Positions 47,491 through 59,400 of a stretch of DNA of 64,000 nucleotides are shown here, piece by piece. A program made the position numbers and the translations under genes. The notes below the pieces were generated by a model. That model made no database searches and was not told the origin of the DNA. It was given only the letters and a program-made list of their open reading frames with translations. Position 1 is the stretch's first letter. Every line of letters begins with the position of its first letter. The DNA lies in assembly GCA_030704615.1 (NCBI GenBank), contig CM060733.1, positions 11,842,001 to 11,906,000 on the forward strand, in the 5' to 3' direction. Origin of the DNA: Takakia lepidozioides (lineage: Eukaryota; Streptophyta; Takakiopsida; Takakiales; Takakiaceae).

Positions 47491-47524
<34 letters not shown>
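47491..47524. repeat. (GA)n microsatellite upstream of TIC236
   Basis: Seventeen GA units lie about 240 bp before the proposed start codon. GA/CT tracts are common in plant 5' leaders. I saw no clear TATA box nearby. Confidence 0.7.
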
Positions 47525-47527
<3 letters not shown>

Positions 47528-47766
47528 ATTGACAGCGGATATAGCAATTAAGCGTCTTGTTACAGTGTGGTACCTGGAGGAGATTCACGATTTCTGGATT
47601 CTGCGGGGATTCACTTTTCTTTCATTGTTCCAGTGAGGAGGAGGAAGGGTACGGGATCAAGTGTCGCCAGGAATTGGTGTCTCTCCAGTGCAGACCACTC
47701 ATGGATAGCATTTTTGGGTAGGTGAAGGAGGGGAGAAATAGGGAACGGGTGGGGCAATTATGCAGG

Positions 47767-50700
47767 ATGCCAGCGTTGGTCCCTGTCAATGGCAGCTTAA
47801 ACTTGGGGCTTCCAACAAACTGTCTTGAAGCACGCCACCACTGTCCTGCAAATTTTCACAAACAGTTTCTTTGTGACACTGCCGGTTCAGTCGGCCGATC
47901 AAGAACTCAGGGCATCCACCCACAACTGCAGAAGAATTTATCTCCATTGTCCAATCGGCCCGTATCTGCCCCTGTTCCGTTGCATCATGTCGTTGCCCGA
48001 GACAGAGGTCAAGCATTTTCCAGTCTGTTCGATTCTGGGAGCAAATGGTGGCGGGAAAACCATCAAAACTCCTCGAATCCTGGAATGGCTGTTCAGTCTT
48101 CACAAACGGATCGAAAGAGAGGAAGGGTCTTGAGGACATCAGCATGGATCGCGGCCATAGTTTTGATTGGGGGTGGCACTCTATATGGGCAGGCAAAAGC
48201 CCAAGCCTATATAGAGGGAAACGTACTTCCACCTCTGGCAGCTATTGTGGGGTCATATTTGGGACGCGAAGTGGAACTTGGGAAGGTCGAAAGCATCTCT
48301 CCTCTATCTTTGGTGGTGGGGCCAAGCTCAATTGGCCCTCATGCAGAAGAATTCTCATGTGGGGAAATTCCCGGGATAGAGATTCGGGTGCGTCCGCTGG
48401 TAAGCCTTCAAAGGGGTCAACTTGTGGTAGATGCTGTGCTGGGACAGCCCCATGTACTTGTTGCACAGAAACCGGACTGGTCATGGCTGGGAATACCTGC
48501 ACCTTCCCAGAAGAAATTTGTGAGGCAGAGCTCAGAGTCAGGTATCGATTCTCGAACCAAAGTCAGACGCTTGTCAAGGGAGGAAATGGCAGTCAAAGGG
48601 GGAGAGCAGAGGGATCTTGCAGCTCAACTGGCAGCCAAAACGGGGTACACATTGGGGGACCCAAGTAGGTTTTTGGAGAAGTTTGAGCATGAAGACAAAT
48701 CTGGACATGAACTGGGAGGGGAAAATGCTGCGAAGGGGGAGCAGCAAATTGAAGGTGCCCATTCCGAGTCAGAGGTTTCGGAGGTCAATGACGAGAACCT
48801 GGGTGAGCAAGAATTTGGCGGATCTACAGGGCATGATGCAGGAGTTGGCGAGAAAGGGGAAGATTACATTGCAGGAAGTGAAATTGACGGTTCAGAGGAG
48901 GATCCCACCATAGCAGTGGAGGTTAAAAGGACAATATTAAGAGCAAAAAGGTGGGCGGATACACATGTCGTGAGTCCTGCCATGCGAGGGCGTCTAAGGA
49001 ACTGGAGCCAGAATCAATCTCCTCCTTTAAATAAGGCAGGGTTTCAGAGTCGAAACTTGCATCGCAGTGCCAAGGCCGCCCATGCCCATTTTGAACAGAT
49101 GGATAGGGATAGACAGCACAGCTTGGGTGCCGTGGTCTCAGAAAAGCAACAGGGAGGAAATGAAGCAAATAAAGAAGCTGGAGCAAGCATGGCGGCAGTG
49201 TTTGATAAGGGAGGCTTCAGATTGGCAGGCACAGGGATCTTGGAGTCAGCCACAAGTTCTGGAGAGTGTGGAAATGCACCTATGGAGGAAAGCAGGCAGG
49301 GAGGACCCAATGGTGAGGGTACAAATGAGGCCAGTCCAATGGTAGTGAAACAGGGGGTATCTGTACCGACTCCATGGCTTGAGCATCCATGGTGCTGCAA
49401 CGACGAGTGTTGCAGGAGGGCCATTTGGCGAGCTGTGGGGCAATCCTGCTGTGGAGGAGGGGAAGCGTAGGGGTTTGACGAAGCGAGTGTGGGGTTTGGC
49501 CAGGAGGCTTGTGAAACAGGCTAAAAAGCGAAGCGAGGTCACTCAGGCAGAGGGGTGGGCTCCAATGGCCCTAGATTCTGTGCGTTTCAAAGATGGAAAG
49601 CTTATGCTTCTGGCTTATGGTGATCAAGAGCCCAGGTAAGCTGCCACTAGTATTGGGGTTGCCTATCGCTATGTGTAGGTGTGACTAAAAACATCCTTTC
49701 TAAGATTACCAGGCTGAGCATCCATATGGATGCGTCCACAAGTCATGTTAGGCCTGCGAGGTCTTTTCCTCAACCCACGCTTGAAGGAACAGTTTTGATG
49801 CTGGGAAGCCGCTGATTTGTTTATGCTTAACCAATTGCTGTCATAATTAGGGTCAGTAATTCTACTCATATGGCGGCTGTATGGATGTCAGTCTGCAATA
49901 TTCAATACTACAAGTACATAGGTGTAAGGTCAGACACCATATGTGACAAAATTCTCTCATGACAAGTTAATGGTCGAGGTTATCACCATGGAGTTCGTCT
50001 ATCATGGATGTCCTTAGTAGAGAGCATTGTTGCTATATACGCCATTACCCCATTATTTCATCAAATGATTGCAGACTAATGGAGAAAGTGAATGGGTATC
50101 TGAAGCTGGACAACAATTATAAGCAAATTATGGTGCAAGTTACTGGGAGGCCTAAGGAATGGCGAACAGGAGGCAGAGACGATGGGAGGCTTGCTGTAAA
50201 AGTAATGGTTGATTTGGTGAAACAATCCTGGGATGTTAAACTCAAGGCCCGTAATCTCTTTGCTCCGGTGAGCTCTCATCCATCACAAATTGTTTTCTTG
50301 TGCCGACGTGGGACTCATCCAATTAGGGTGTACATTTGACATTGGCTGCCTTCTCTTTGATCCTTCTGATATTGTCCCAGTCATGGGCAGTTAACTGCGA
50401 TGGTGTAAAGGTGTTAATATGATCCATGAGTAATTTGGTGTTTGTGCTATGAGCAAATCACTGCTTAGAAAATTATGCACTCACTTTGATCAAGTCTTGC
50501 ACTGATGATTGTCACTTGTCCTGTTTATTGGCATGCAGCTTTTTGAAAGGTTGTTGGAGCTTCCTCTAGTGTGGTCAGATGGTCGAACTTCAGGAGAGGT
50601 TCTCCTTCTATTTTTGCACTTCTCTGTGTGGAATAAGAGAAAAGGGATGTCCCCAGACTTTGAGATTTGCATTGAAATTCATCTGGCATATGCATGCTTC

Positions 50701-52190
50701 TATTATCATTTTCACCAGTCTCCTATACTGAACCAGAACAAATATTGGTCATGAAAAAGTTATTACATTCTTGCTGGTAGGGTCAGAAATGGGTTAAATT
50801 ACCTAAATGCACACAAAGAGATGTAGTGAATCATGAGTGCCCAGCAAGAGCAAGGGAAGCAAAGACTGTAGCCATAGCAAAGAATGTCATTAGTTAGATG
50901 GATTTGCAAGTCATCTTTCCTGTGCCTATGTTTAGCGGGGATAACAGACACTATTATGAATAACTGTTTGAGTTGGTTTGTGGTTGCAGCTACATGTCTG
51001 GATGGCAAAGGAGGACCATTTTCCAAGCTTTGCGGGATGTCTTGATGTCAAGGGACTCCACTTTCAAATATCAGATGCGCCTGCTGCCTTTAAGGTTTGC
51101 ATGTCTGTCTATCAAGGCCCTTTTGTCCTTCCCTGACATCATCACCTTATCACCCAGTTATAACCTAACCATAAGCAGGTTGCTGCCTGCGGAGGCATGC
51201 CTGTCCATGTATCCCCTCGATGGTTCATAGTGCACTCATCCCTGGCATGACATGTTCTGTATCTGTATGCTTCACTTTGTGCACTGGGACAGACAGATGC
51301 AAGCTGTAGAGAGAGGGAAAGGAAATCTGAGAGATAAGCTGCACCACTAGCCTGCTCTTACAGCCTAAAGGTGGCTGCTTGTTCCTTACCATTCCACTCA
51401 CATAATAAGCCTTGCTTGTGTAGGGTATGGGATGGTCTGCCCTAGCCGCTTTTACATGTTGAGAGTGCAAGACCCTAAAATTGTACTTGTAGAGTTGTGG
51501 TAGGCATCTAGAATAGAGTATCCTTCTGTTGACATGTCAAAATTGTCATATTTTCCTCATGTAAGAAGGGAGAACAGATTTTTTTTCTAGTTTCCAAAGG
51601 ATTACAGAATGAGTTGTTTACCATAGCCTTATGGCCATAGACTCTGCGCCTACTTTGTGCGGCAACTGAAGAATTAGATCAGATCATCCTTAAGGTCCTC
51701 ACCCATGTCACAAACTGGAAACGAGTTCAGGGAAGTTTTATGCCACGCTTCATTTTGCTTGGAAGTTCTTTGTGCTTCCGACATGGCCTTAGACACTTCA
51801 GCCTCCAAGTCAGCTTCATCTAGTAGGGTCAGTTCTTCCTGCTAATATTCAGGTACTTTCTGCCAGCACTTGACCCTGTTTAACAGGATGGCCTTGCTTC
51901 TAAGAAATAGAATTGATCATCTGAGGGTATCTGTTATTCGGCATGCGATTCAACTCGCCCCACCATCTGACCGTGAACTCATCACATTGAGAGCTCAAGG
52001 GTGGTACGCCAAGGGATTATAGAATGTACTCATAAGACGTTTTTTGCCGTAGCCTTGTGGCCATTGACCCCGCGCCCAGTGTGAGCGGAACACCAAGGGA
52101 CAGAATTTACCTCTGTCAGAGGCTGATGTCGGTAGTAAGACTTCCCTTGATATAGAACATTGATCCGGGTTTTCCAGATATCCTCTAGAG

Positions 52191-52232
<42 letters not shown>

Positions 52233-53405
52233 GAGAGAGAGATTGTACTCATAAGACGTGTGTTTGCCGTAGCCTTGTGGCCATTGACCCCCCCCGCGCC
52301 CAGTTTGAGCGGGAACAAAAGGACAGAACCTACCTCTGTCAGGGGCTGACGTTGGTAGTAAGACTTATACCTCCATATATAGAATTAATCCGGGTTTTCC
52401 CAGATATCCTCTAGAAATCCCTTCACACAAGCATCAATCTGCTGTGTGTGATTTGCCCAAAACTAGGCCTCAGGAGGGCCTGGGCTTTGGCTCAGCCTCG
52501 AGACTTTCAAGTTGGTAAACAGGGGTACAGGCACAATACCCTTAATAGATTTGAAAGAGCGTTCTTTGGTGAGAGAAACCCCGGACAGTGTATCAGAAAA
52601 TGAATACTGTCTTCAGATTGCCCACACAACGGCAATTGCACTCTCCCTTTCCTCTCTGCTTCTGTTTGCTGTTCAAAGGTAGGCTTCCTGCCCTGAGTTT
52701 AAATTTCAGTCTAGTGCCGAGAGTGGGTAGACCCTTGAGGTCATCCAAGATGTCCCCCCCCATGTCACAGACTGGAACAAGTTCAGGGAAGTTTTCTGCC
52801 TAACTTCATTTTCATCAGACAATCTCATGGCAACAGACATGGCTGAGGACACTACAGCCTCTAAGTCAGATTTTCCAGCAGGGTCAAGACTTGCGGATCC
52901 AGTCCAGGTCCTTGAGGATCTCTCTACTCTCTCTCTTCTGCCAGGACTTAGCCTGTTTGACAGGGCGGTCCTGTTTCCAAGATATAGAGTCGATTAATTT
53001 AGGATATCTGGTGTTGGGCATATGTTGCAGCTGACCCCACCATCTGACCTTGAATTCATCTTGTCGGGAGCTTAAGGACGGAAGCCAAACTCACCATCCA
53101 CCCGAACAGCCACATTGGCTGTTTTGGAGCATGCTGACATACACTCCTTAAGCACCCCCACTTGAATGGATTCTAGAGACTTAGCCTGGTTGGAGTTATC
53201 AACCCATATAGCAGATCCGTACTCCAAGGTAGGTCTAATAACGCGACAAAGCATGGTTTTCTTAACCTCAGAGTTGACCCCTCTGGAGTGGAAAAATTTA
53301 GTGAGCCCTAGAGCTTTGCCCTTTGCCAGTTTGAACAACTTTCCGGATATGTGCATCCCAATTACAATTGGAGGAGAACTCAACGCCCAGGTAAGTGTAG
53401 GAAGG

Positions 53406-53436
<31 letters not shown>

Positions 53437-56400
53437 ATCCATCTTGTAAATAGCTGCTTTGGGTGTCCTCAATCAAAATGCAGTGAACTGATTATTCTCT
53501 GAAGGATTACATGGGTGCGCTAGTGTGAATCTGTGGCGATGATGTGTTGCAATGCAGGGAGTGAGTGGGACACTGTATCTACAAGGGCAGCGCTTGTTTT
53601 TCCATGATGCTACTGGCTGTTATGGTGCTGTCCCTTTGAACGTTTCTGGAGACATGGACCTTAACCCTGAAGATGGAGAGTACCGCCTTAGCTGCCAGTT
53701 TCATTCTCCCCTCTCTCTTTCATTTCTCTCTTTTCTCTATTGCTAGAAGGTGCTTCATACATTAGTCCCTGACCAGCATCATCACTACAGTCATTGCTGA
53801 GAGGGATGGACTGATTGGGGGCCAGGTGTCAGGTGTGGAAAGCAATGCATTGATGCGAAGCCTTGGAGCACAGCCCCCTCCCTTTCCTGTGAGTTTTCTT
53901 GCCTCTGAATGGGATATCTGTTGGTATACAGTGATGTCTTTCTTGTTCTTTCTATGTTTACATCCCTCCTCTTCAGTATTGTTTTCAAAGTTTTGGAATT
54001 CAAAACGTGGGCAACTTACGCTGATTCCTACAACAATGTAGACCAGATATTATAACCATGCAGAGGGAATGCAGCTGGCAGGGGCACTGAAGGGAGTAGT
54101 GTATTGTCGGGGACCTCTTGACTCCCCCATTTTCGAGGGCAGTGTGGAAACAACTGGCAAGGATATGGATTTAATATTTGACACGCGTCCCTCAGCTGCA
54201 ACTGATGCTATCCGAGACAATAGCCGTGGGGGAGCTGTGGCTGCATATGATCATGTTCCCTTCTTATCTGCTTCTGGGAGCTTCACTTTTGATACTGATA
54301 ACTGCGTAAGTTTTCTTGTTATTCGTCAGGTCCCAGTGTATATTTGAACAAAGCCACCCTTGAAGCACTTCATCAGGTGTTTGATCTTTGCTGAAAACCT
54401 CACTGAGGCACACTCTTGCAGTTGAAGGTTTCTATGAAGAAGGGGAATGATCTTCGTGTATCTTTCTAGTAGGGGAGGTTTCAGAAAAATTTGTCTGCAT
54501 TTGAAGAAGATTAGACAATGTGTGTATTGGATGTGTACGACAGATGGCTGAGTTGTATGGAATCAGAGCAGCTCCAGTTGGTGGGGGTGAGATTCGGGGA
54601 GGAGGCAGCATTTGGATCTGCCCAGAGGTGAGAGATTCTCTCATTGTGTAGAGCGGTGTACTCCTTGGCTGTCCCAAGTGAAGATGAGAAATGATGGATT
54701 GCTGAGGGAATAGTCTTGTGGCACATATGAACCTCGGGAGTTTGTCTTGGTTTATACCCTAGCAGGATATGAAAATCATTATCATTGTCATAGTGTCCAT
54801 GGGACACAGTGAGAACACCAACAAAATGAAATTTGAAGGTAGGTGAGGGGAAGTTTCAAGTGGAGGCATGGCTGAGTAGTGCTGTGTGTGGTGGATGCCT
54901 CACCTCTACTCCATGGCTCAACTGATGATTGACCTTTCTGTTACACATGCCATTCCTAAGTTGTACTTGTGCTTCATAGGGTGAAGTGGATCCCACGGCT
55001 GTAAATGTGGACTGCTCTGGACAAGTAGCAGGGGATGCACTGGCACGTTTCTATGCACCAGCAGGCATGGAAATCCCACCTTCTAGCTTTGGGATTATGC
55101 GTGGTGACGCCAGAATCCGAGGCGCCATTCTTATGCCGTATGTTCACTCGTGCCTTGTTGCCTTTTTCTCGAACTTATAGGTCATCAGTCTGGGGTCCTG
55201 ATTGTACTACGTCTAACTTTGCAAAGTATTTACAGTGTGTGCTTTGGCTGCTATTGGATTCAGAGTGTTTGACATCAAATGGGCGACACCCGAGGCTCAA
55301 GGTGCGTTCGACGGCGCCCACGGGGACATCCATATGGCACGCGATGCCATTACTATCAACTCCTCTGCCTTCACGTTTGACATCTCCTCCAAGATTCATA
55401 CGTCATATCCCCCCGTTGCTCCAAAAAGGGGTCCTCGAACTTTTGAATTCAAGCCAGCTGTTCCGCCCACAATTGAGGGTTTGGATTTGGATCTTCGGTT
55501 CCGGGGATTTGACATTATGGCTTTGCCCCCTCTGAGTGCCCGGACTTCTCCCCCCTCCCCACATGCCATGCATATGAAAGTCACTGGAAAACTGAAGTTC
55601 AATGGACATGTGCCAAATAATGCAGCTAATATGGAGGGTGCAGATTCAGTGAACTTTCAGGAGGAACGGAATGGAACTGCTAGTAATGCATATCGGGGTT
55701 CCAGGGCAAGTGAGGCCAACAAGTTTGCAGGGATGGTTGGGGAGGTGTCATTATCAGGCTTGAAGCTGAACCAGTTGCTTGTGGCCCCACATCTCACAGG
55801 CTCTTTGGATATCTTTCCTTCCTGTTTGAATGTGAGTTATGACCCCAGGGTGGGGGAAGACTAGTGTTAGTTCACCAGATTAGAAGTGTGCTTACAGGAA
55901 ACAGATATAAGTGGCCCTGTAGGTTTATAGTACAGGGTAATCTTGCAAATCAAAAGAAGACATATTTGTTAGCTCATTTGAGACTGGAGTTCCGCTCACA
56001 GGTCCAAACTTGAAAACACACTAGCATTGTTTCACACAATCGTGAAACTAAACATGTTCCGTTTACAAATTGGTGACTATCTCTTTCGTTTGCTGTTTCT
56101 TGCCTTTATTACCTACCATCTGTGGGTAGTGCAACTACAGTCGTATCTCTTATGTCTGTGACGGCGGATTTAATGCTCAAATGATTTCCTGCCCTCGCTA
56201 AGTCCAAGAAACCAGAGTGTTACATACTGTATGTGAGGGTGGCAATAACATCCTGTTTTTATGCCCTGGTGGTCTAACGCAGGAAGGAGATCCTGAAAGG
56301 GAGAATCCTGCGCTGGGTATGTCATAGCGTATTTTCAGAGGTAGGGCTCAGTGAGCATAACCCGCTCTTTGTATGGGCTTATGTATGTTGTGTATGGTTT

Positions 56401-59400
56401 GGACAGCTTCAAACATCAGGGAGGCCAGATGAGCATCTCCACATCCACATATCTGATGGCAAGAAGGGTTTCAGTATTGCACAGAAAGGGCAAGGGTCGT
56501 CATCCAATCTTGGCGAGGGTCTGAAGGAGGGAGCATCTTTTTCACTGCAAAGGGGTCAGCTGCGCTCTGAATTGCATTACAAGCCGGGTCGTTTAGCAAA
56601 GCTGGAGGTATTTGTGCTGACCTGCGGACTCCTGTTGTCCATGATATTTCATTGAAGTTTGTATTCCTGTAGGCTGTTCATAAGATGTTCAGATATCTGG
56701 TACTGCGATGTCTCTTGGCGGCTCTCTTCCATTTTTGTGGTTGGGACGTAAGGAAGACACACACAGGGGATAACAGCTATTGATCGGGGATAATTTGTGC
56801 CTCAGATTCGGAACCTACAGCTAGATGAGCTGGAACTGGCCTCTCTGCGAGGAGCAGTACAGAAGGTACGATCCACAGTGTCTTCGTTACAAATATATCC
56901 TGCATGAGTGGGAGAACTGTCTGCAGATACTTTCCTAGAAGCATGTAGACATTACTTATGGCCTTGCACCTGGAGTCATGTCAGTCTTTCTATGACTTTG
57001 TCTTGTTGGTTCTCATTCTAGCTTTTGGGATTGATGCTGGAGTATTCAGTGATGTCTCCTTTTTCCTAAAAACAGATGGAAGGCTGTACAGGTAAGTTGG
57101 ACAGTTCAAAATTGCATGGTGCTCAACCCCCAAAGACGGGAGGCCTATGGTGCAAGTCATTGTACAGAAATTTTCTTCTGTAAGGTGTGAGGGTGTGTGT
57201 TTGGCAGAGTTTAATCTATAATGACATCAGAAACTCCACATGGCAAAGTGAAGGCTAAGTTTTGATCGGGAGAAGGTGGGAAAGACTTTGAGATAGATTC
57301 AAAATAGCAAAAAGAGCCGTGTCACATTGTGGGAGTGGTCAGAGGAAGTAGCCAAATTTCCCGCCCTCGGGCCCACCCTTACACGGCAGAAATCTTCTGT
57401 ATTTCATGCAGATTCACTTGATTGTTGCAAATGCAGGCAGAGATAGCACTGAATCTACAGAAGAGAAGAGGGCAAGGGAGCATATCGGTTCGGCGGCCAC
57501 GGTTTAGTGGGGTACAGGGCGAGTCTCTAGATGTTGCTGCTCGTTGGTCTGGTGATGTGGTACGGTTCCTTTGCCTTTTATGTTGTAGGTCAGAAAATGC
57601 CCTTCTAGCCGCACTGCATCATATGTAATGGTCGGAGTGTAATGCTGCACTTCTCAACTACTAGTTTCTGAAGTAAACATGTGGGAAAAGGGTAGTTAGA
57701 CTTTCAGGAAGCTCGGAAAATAAAAACAGCTTGTATTAAGCTTCCCATACTGTGCATTCATGACAGAAACATATTCAATGTAGCCTTTGACTGTTTTGGT
57801 ATCTTGGTTTCTCTTAACCTGCCAGGTATCAGCCTTGTTATGACCACAGGGAGGTGGTAATTCATACTTCGGTCAGGATAGCAGCTGTGATGGACTGTCA
57901 GTTATGAAACAAGGATGTGCTGAACCTAGATTCTTCCATCCCAAGGATATGGAGAAAAGGTTGAAGAAGTAGCAAGTGTGGTAGTGAAGGGAGCATCTTG
58001 TTCACTTGGTAAGTGCCATTGTGCAGGTGACACTGGAGAAATCGGTATTAGAACAAGCCAACAGTAGGTACGAGCTGCAAGGAGAATATGTATTACCAGG
58101 GCCCCGAGCAGCGGAAAAGGGGCGCGAGGAGGAGGTGGTGTGGGAGAGGGCTATGGCAGGGCAGCTTGGTAATTTCATCACATCCATGGGCCGCTGGCGA
58201 TTGCGCCTTGAAGTACCCCGTGCCGAAGTTTCTGAAATGCTGCCAGTTGCCCGATTGCTATCTAGGAGCAGTGATCCTGCTGTTGTTTCTAGATCGAAGG
58301 TACGACCTTTGCCCCTATCCTCCCATCCATTGGACTTCCTCTGGATTTTCAGTCAAATTCCTTTTTCTTCCTTTCTCTCCATATCTGCTATGGCAAACAA
58401 CGTCTTATGAGTGCATTCTTACCACGTCTGCCTCTCTTTTGTTTATCAAAAATCAAGAAGTGTGTCACCACACCTCTGTTTGCGCAGTCCAGACGATGCC
58501 ACAATACTCTGCAGGCTCAAAAAACTGGGGTGAATAACACTTTGAAGTAATCCAGCATTAAGTGCTTAGAGACAATCTGCAGAAAAACAATCAACTTCAT
58601 TTGTAAGGGTAACACTGCTGGGCAATTCTTCCATGATGGGCCCATTCTTTTTACTTGGTATGGAGCATGGGGTCTATGGCCACAAGGATGTGACAAGCAA
58701 TCCCTAATGACTACGTTGATGGCCTTTCTAGTGAACCCTCTCCAGTTTTCCCTTTGATTGGTGTATGTATCTAACCAGAAGTATATGGACTGGGGTCATT
58801 TCACCTGCCGAGTTGAAGGGCTTATCGAACATCAGTAAAACTTTCCTCTAATTTTAGACGTTTGGGAAGTAGTAGGAAGTTCTTCTTGATCAGAGCATGG
58901 ATTGCTATCAAGGATCGTGGTTACCACCAACAAGCTGAATGGGATTGTTGGGTCTCCCACAGGAATTATTTTTGCAAGGGGTGCAGAGTGCAGGTTTTTT
59001 CGCCAACAACTTGAAAGAGCAACTTGAGGTATTCATGTTGATCCTGACAATAAAACTGTGCAGCAATCTAGTATTGAAATGCTTTGAAACTGTCTATGTA
59101 GCCTCTGTTGGAACAATCATGATTTTTGGACACCGGTGGCTGACAAGAAAACATCCTCAAAGCCGTTGAATCTTGTATGGTCCCATTAACTTACTCCATG
59201 TCTGTCAGTTCTTATGCTGGGTTCGCCGTATTACAGATTATAATGTAGATCTTGAACCCATGGACTGTTGAACCGTTGCAGATGTGTCCTGACATACTTC
59301 AATTATGAATCTCTTCCTCCAGCCTACCAGTAGACACCTAAAGGTGATCCTTTTTTTCTTGCTGAAAGCTGCGAGCAACTCCTGAGAAGTAAAGTGGCAG

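Noticed and set aside
47786-48232. Minus-strand frame of 148 codons at the start of TIC236
   Set aside because: It is the antisense shadow of exon 1, whose plus-strand product matches TIC236.
49313-49415. Frameshift in TIC236 near 49.4 kb
   Set aside because: A 103-bp GT-AG intron (GTGAGG donor, TTGCAG acceptor) with matching phase restores the frame, so no lesion is needed.
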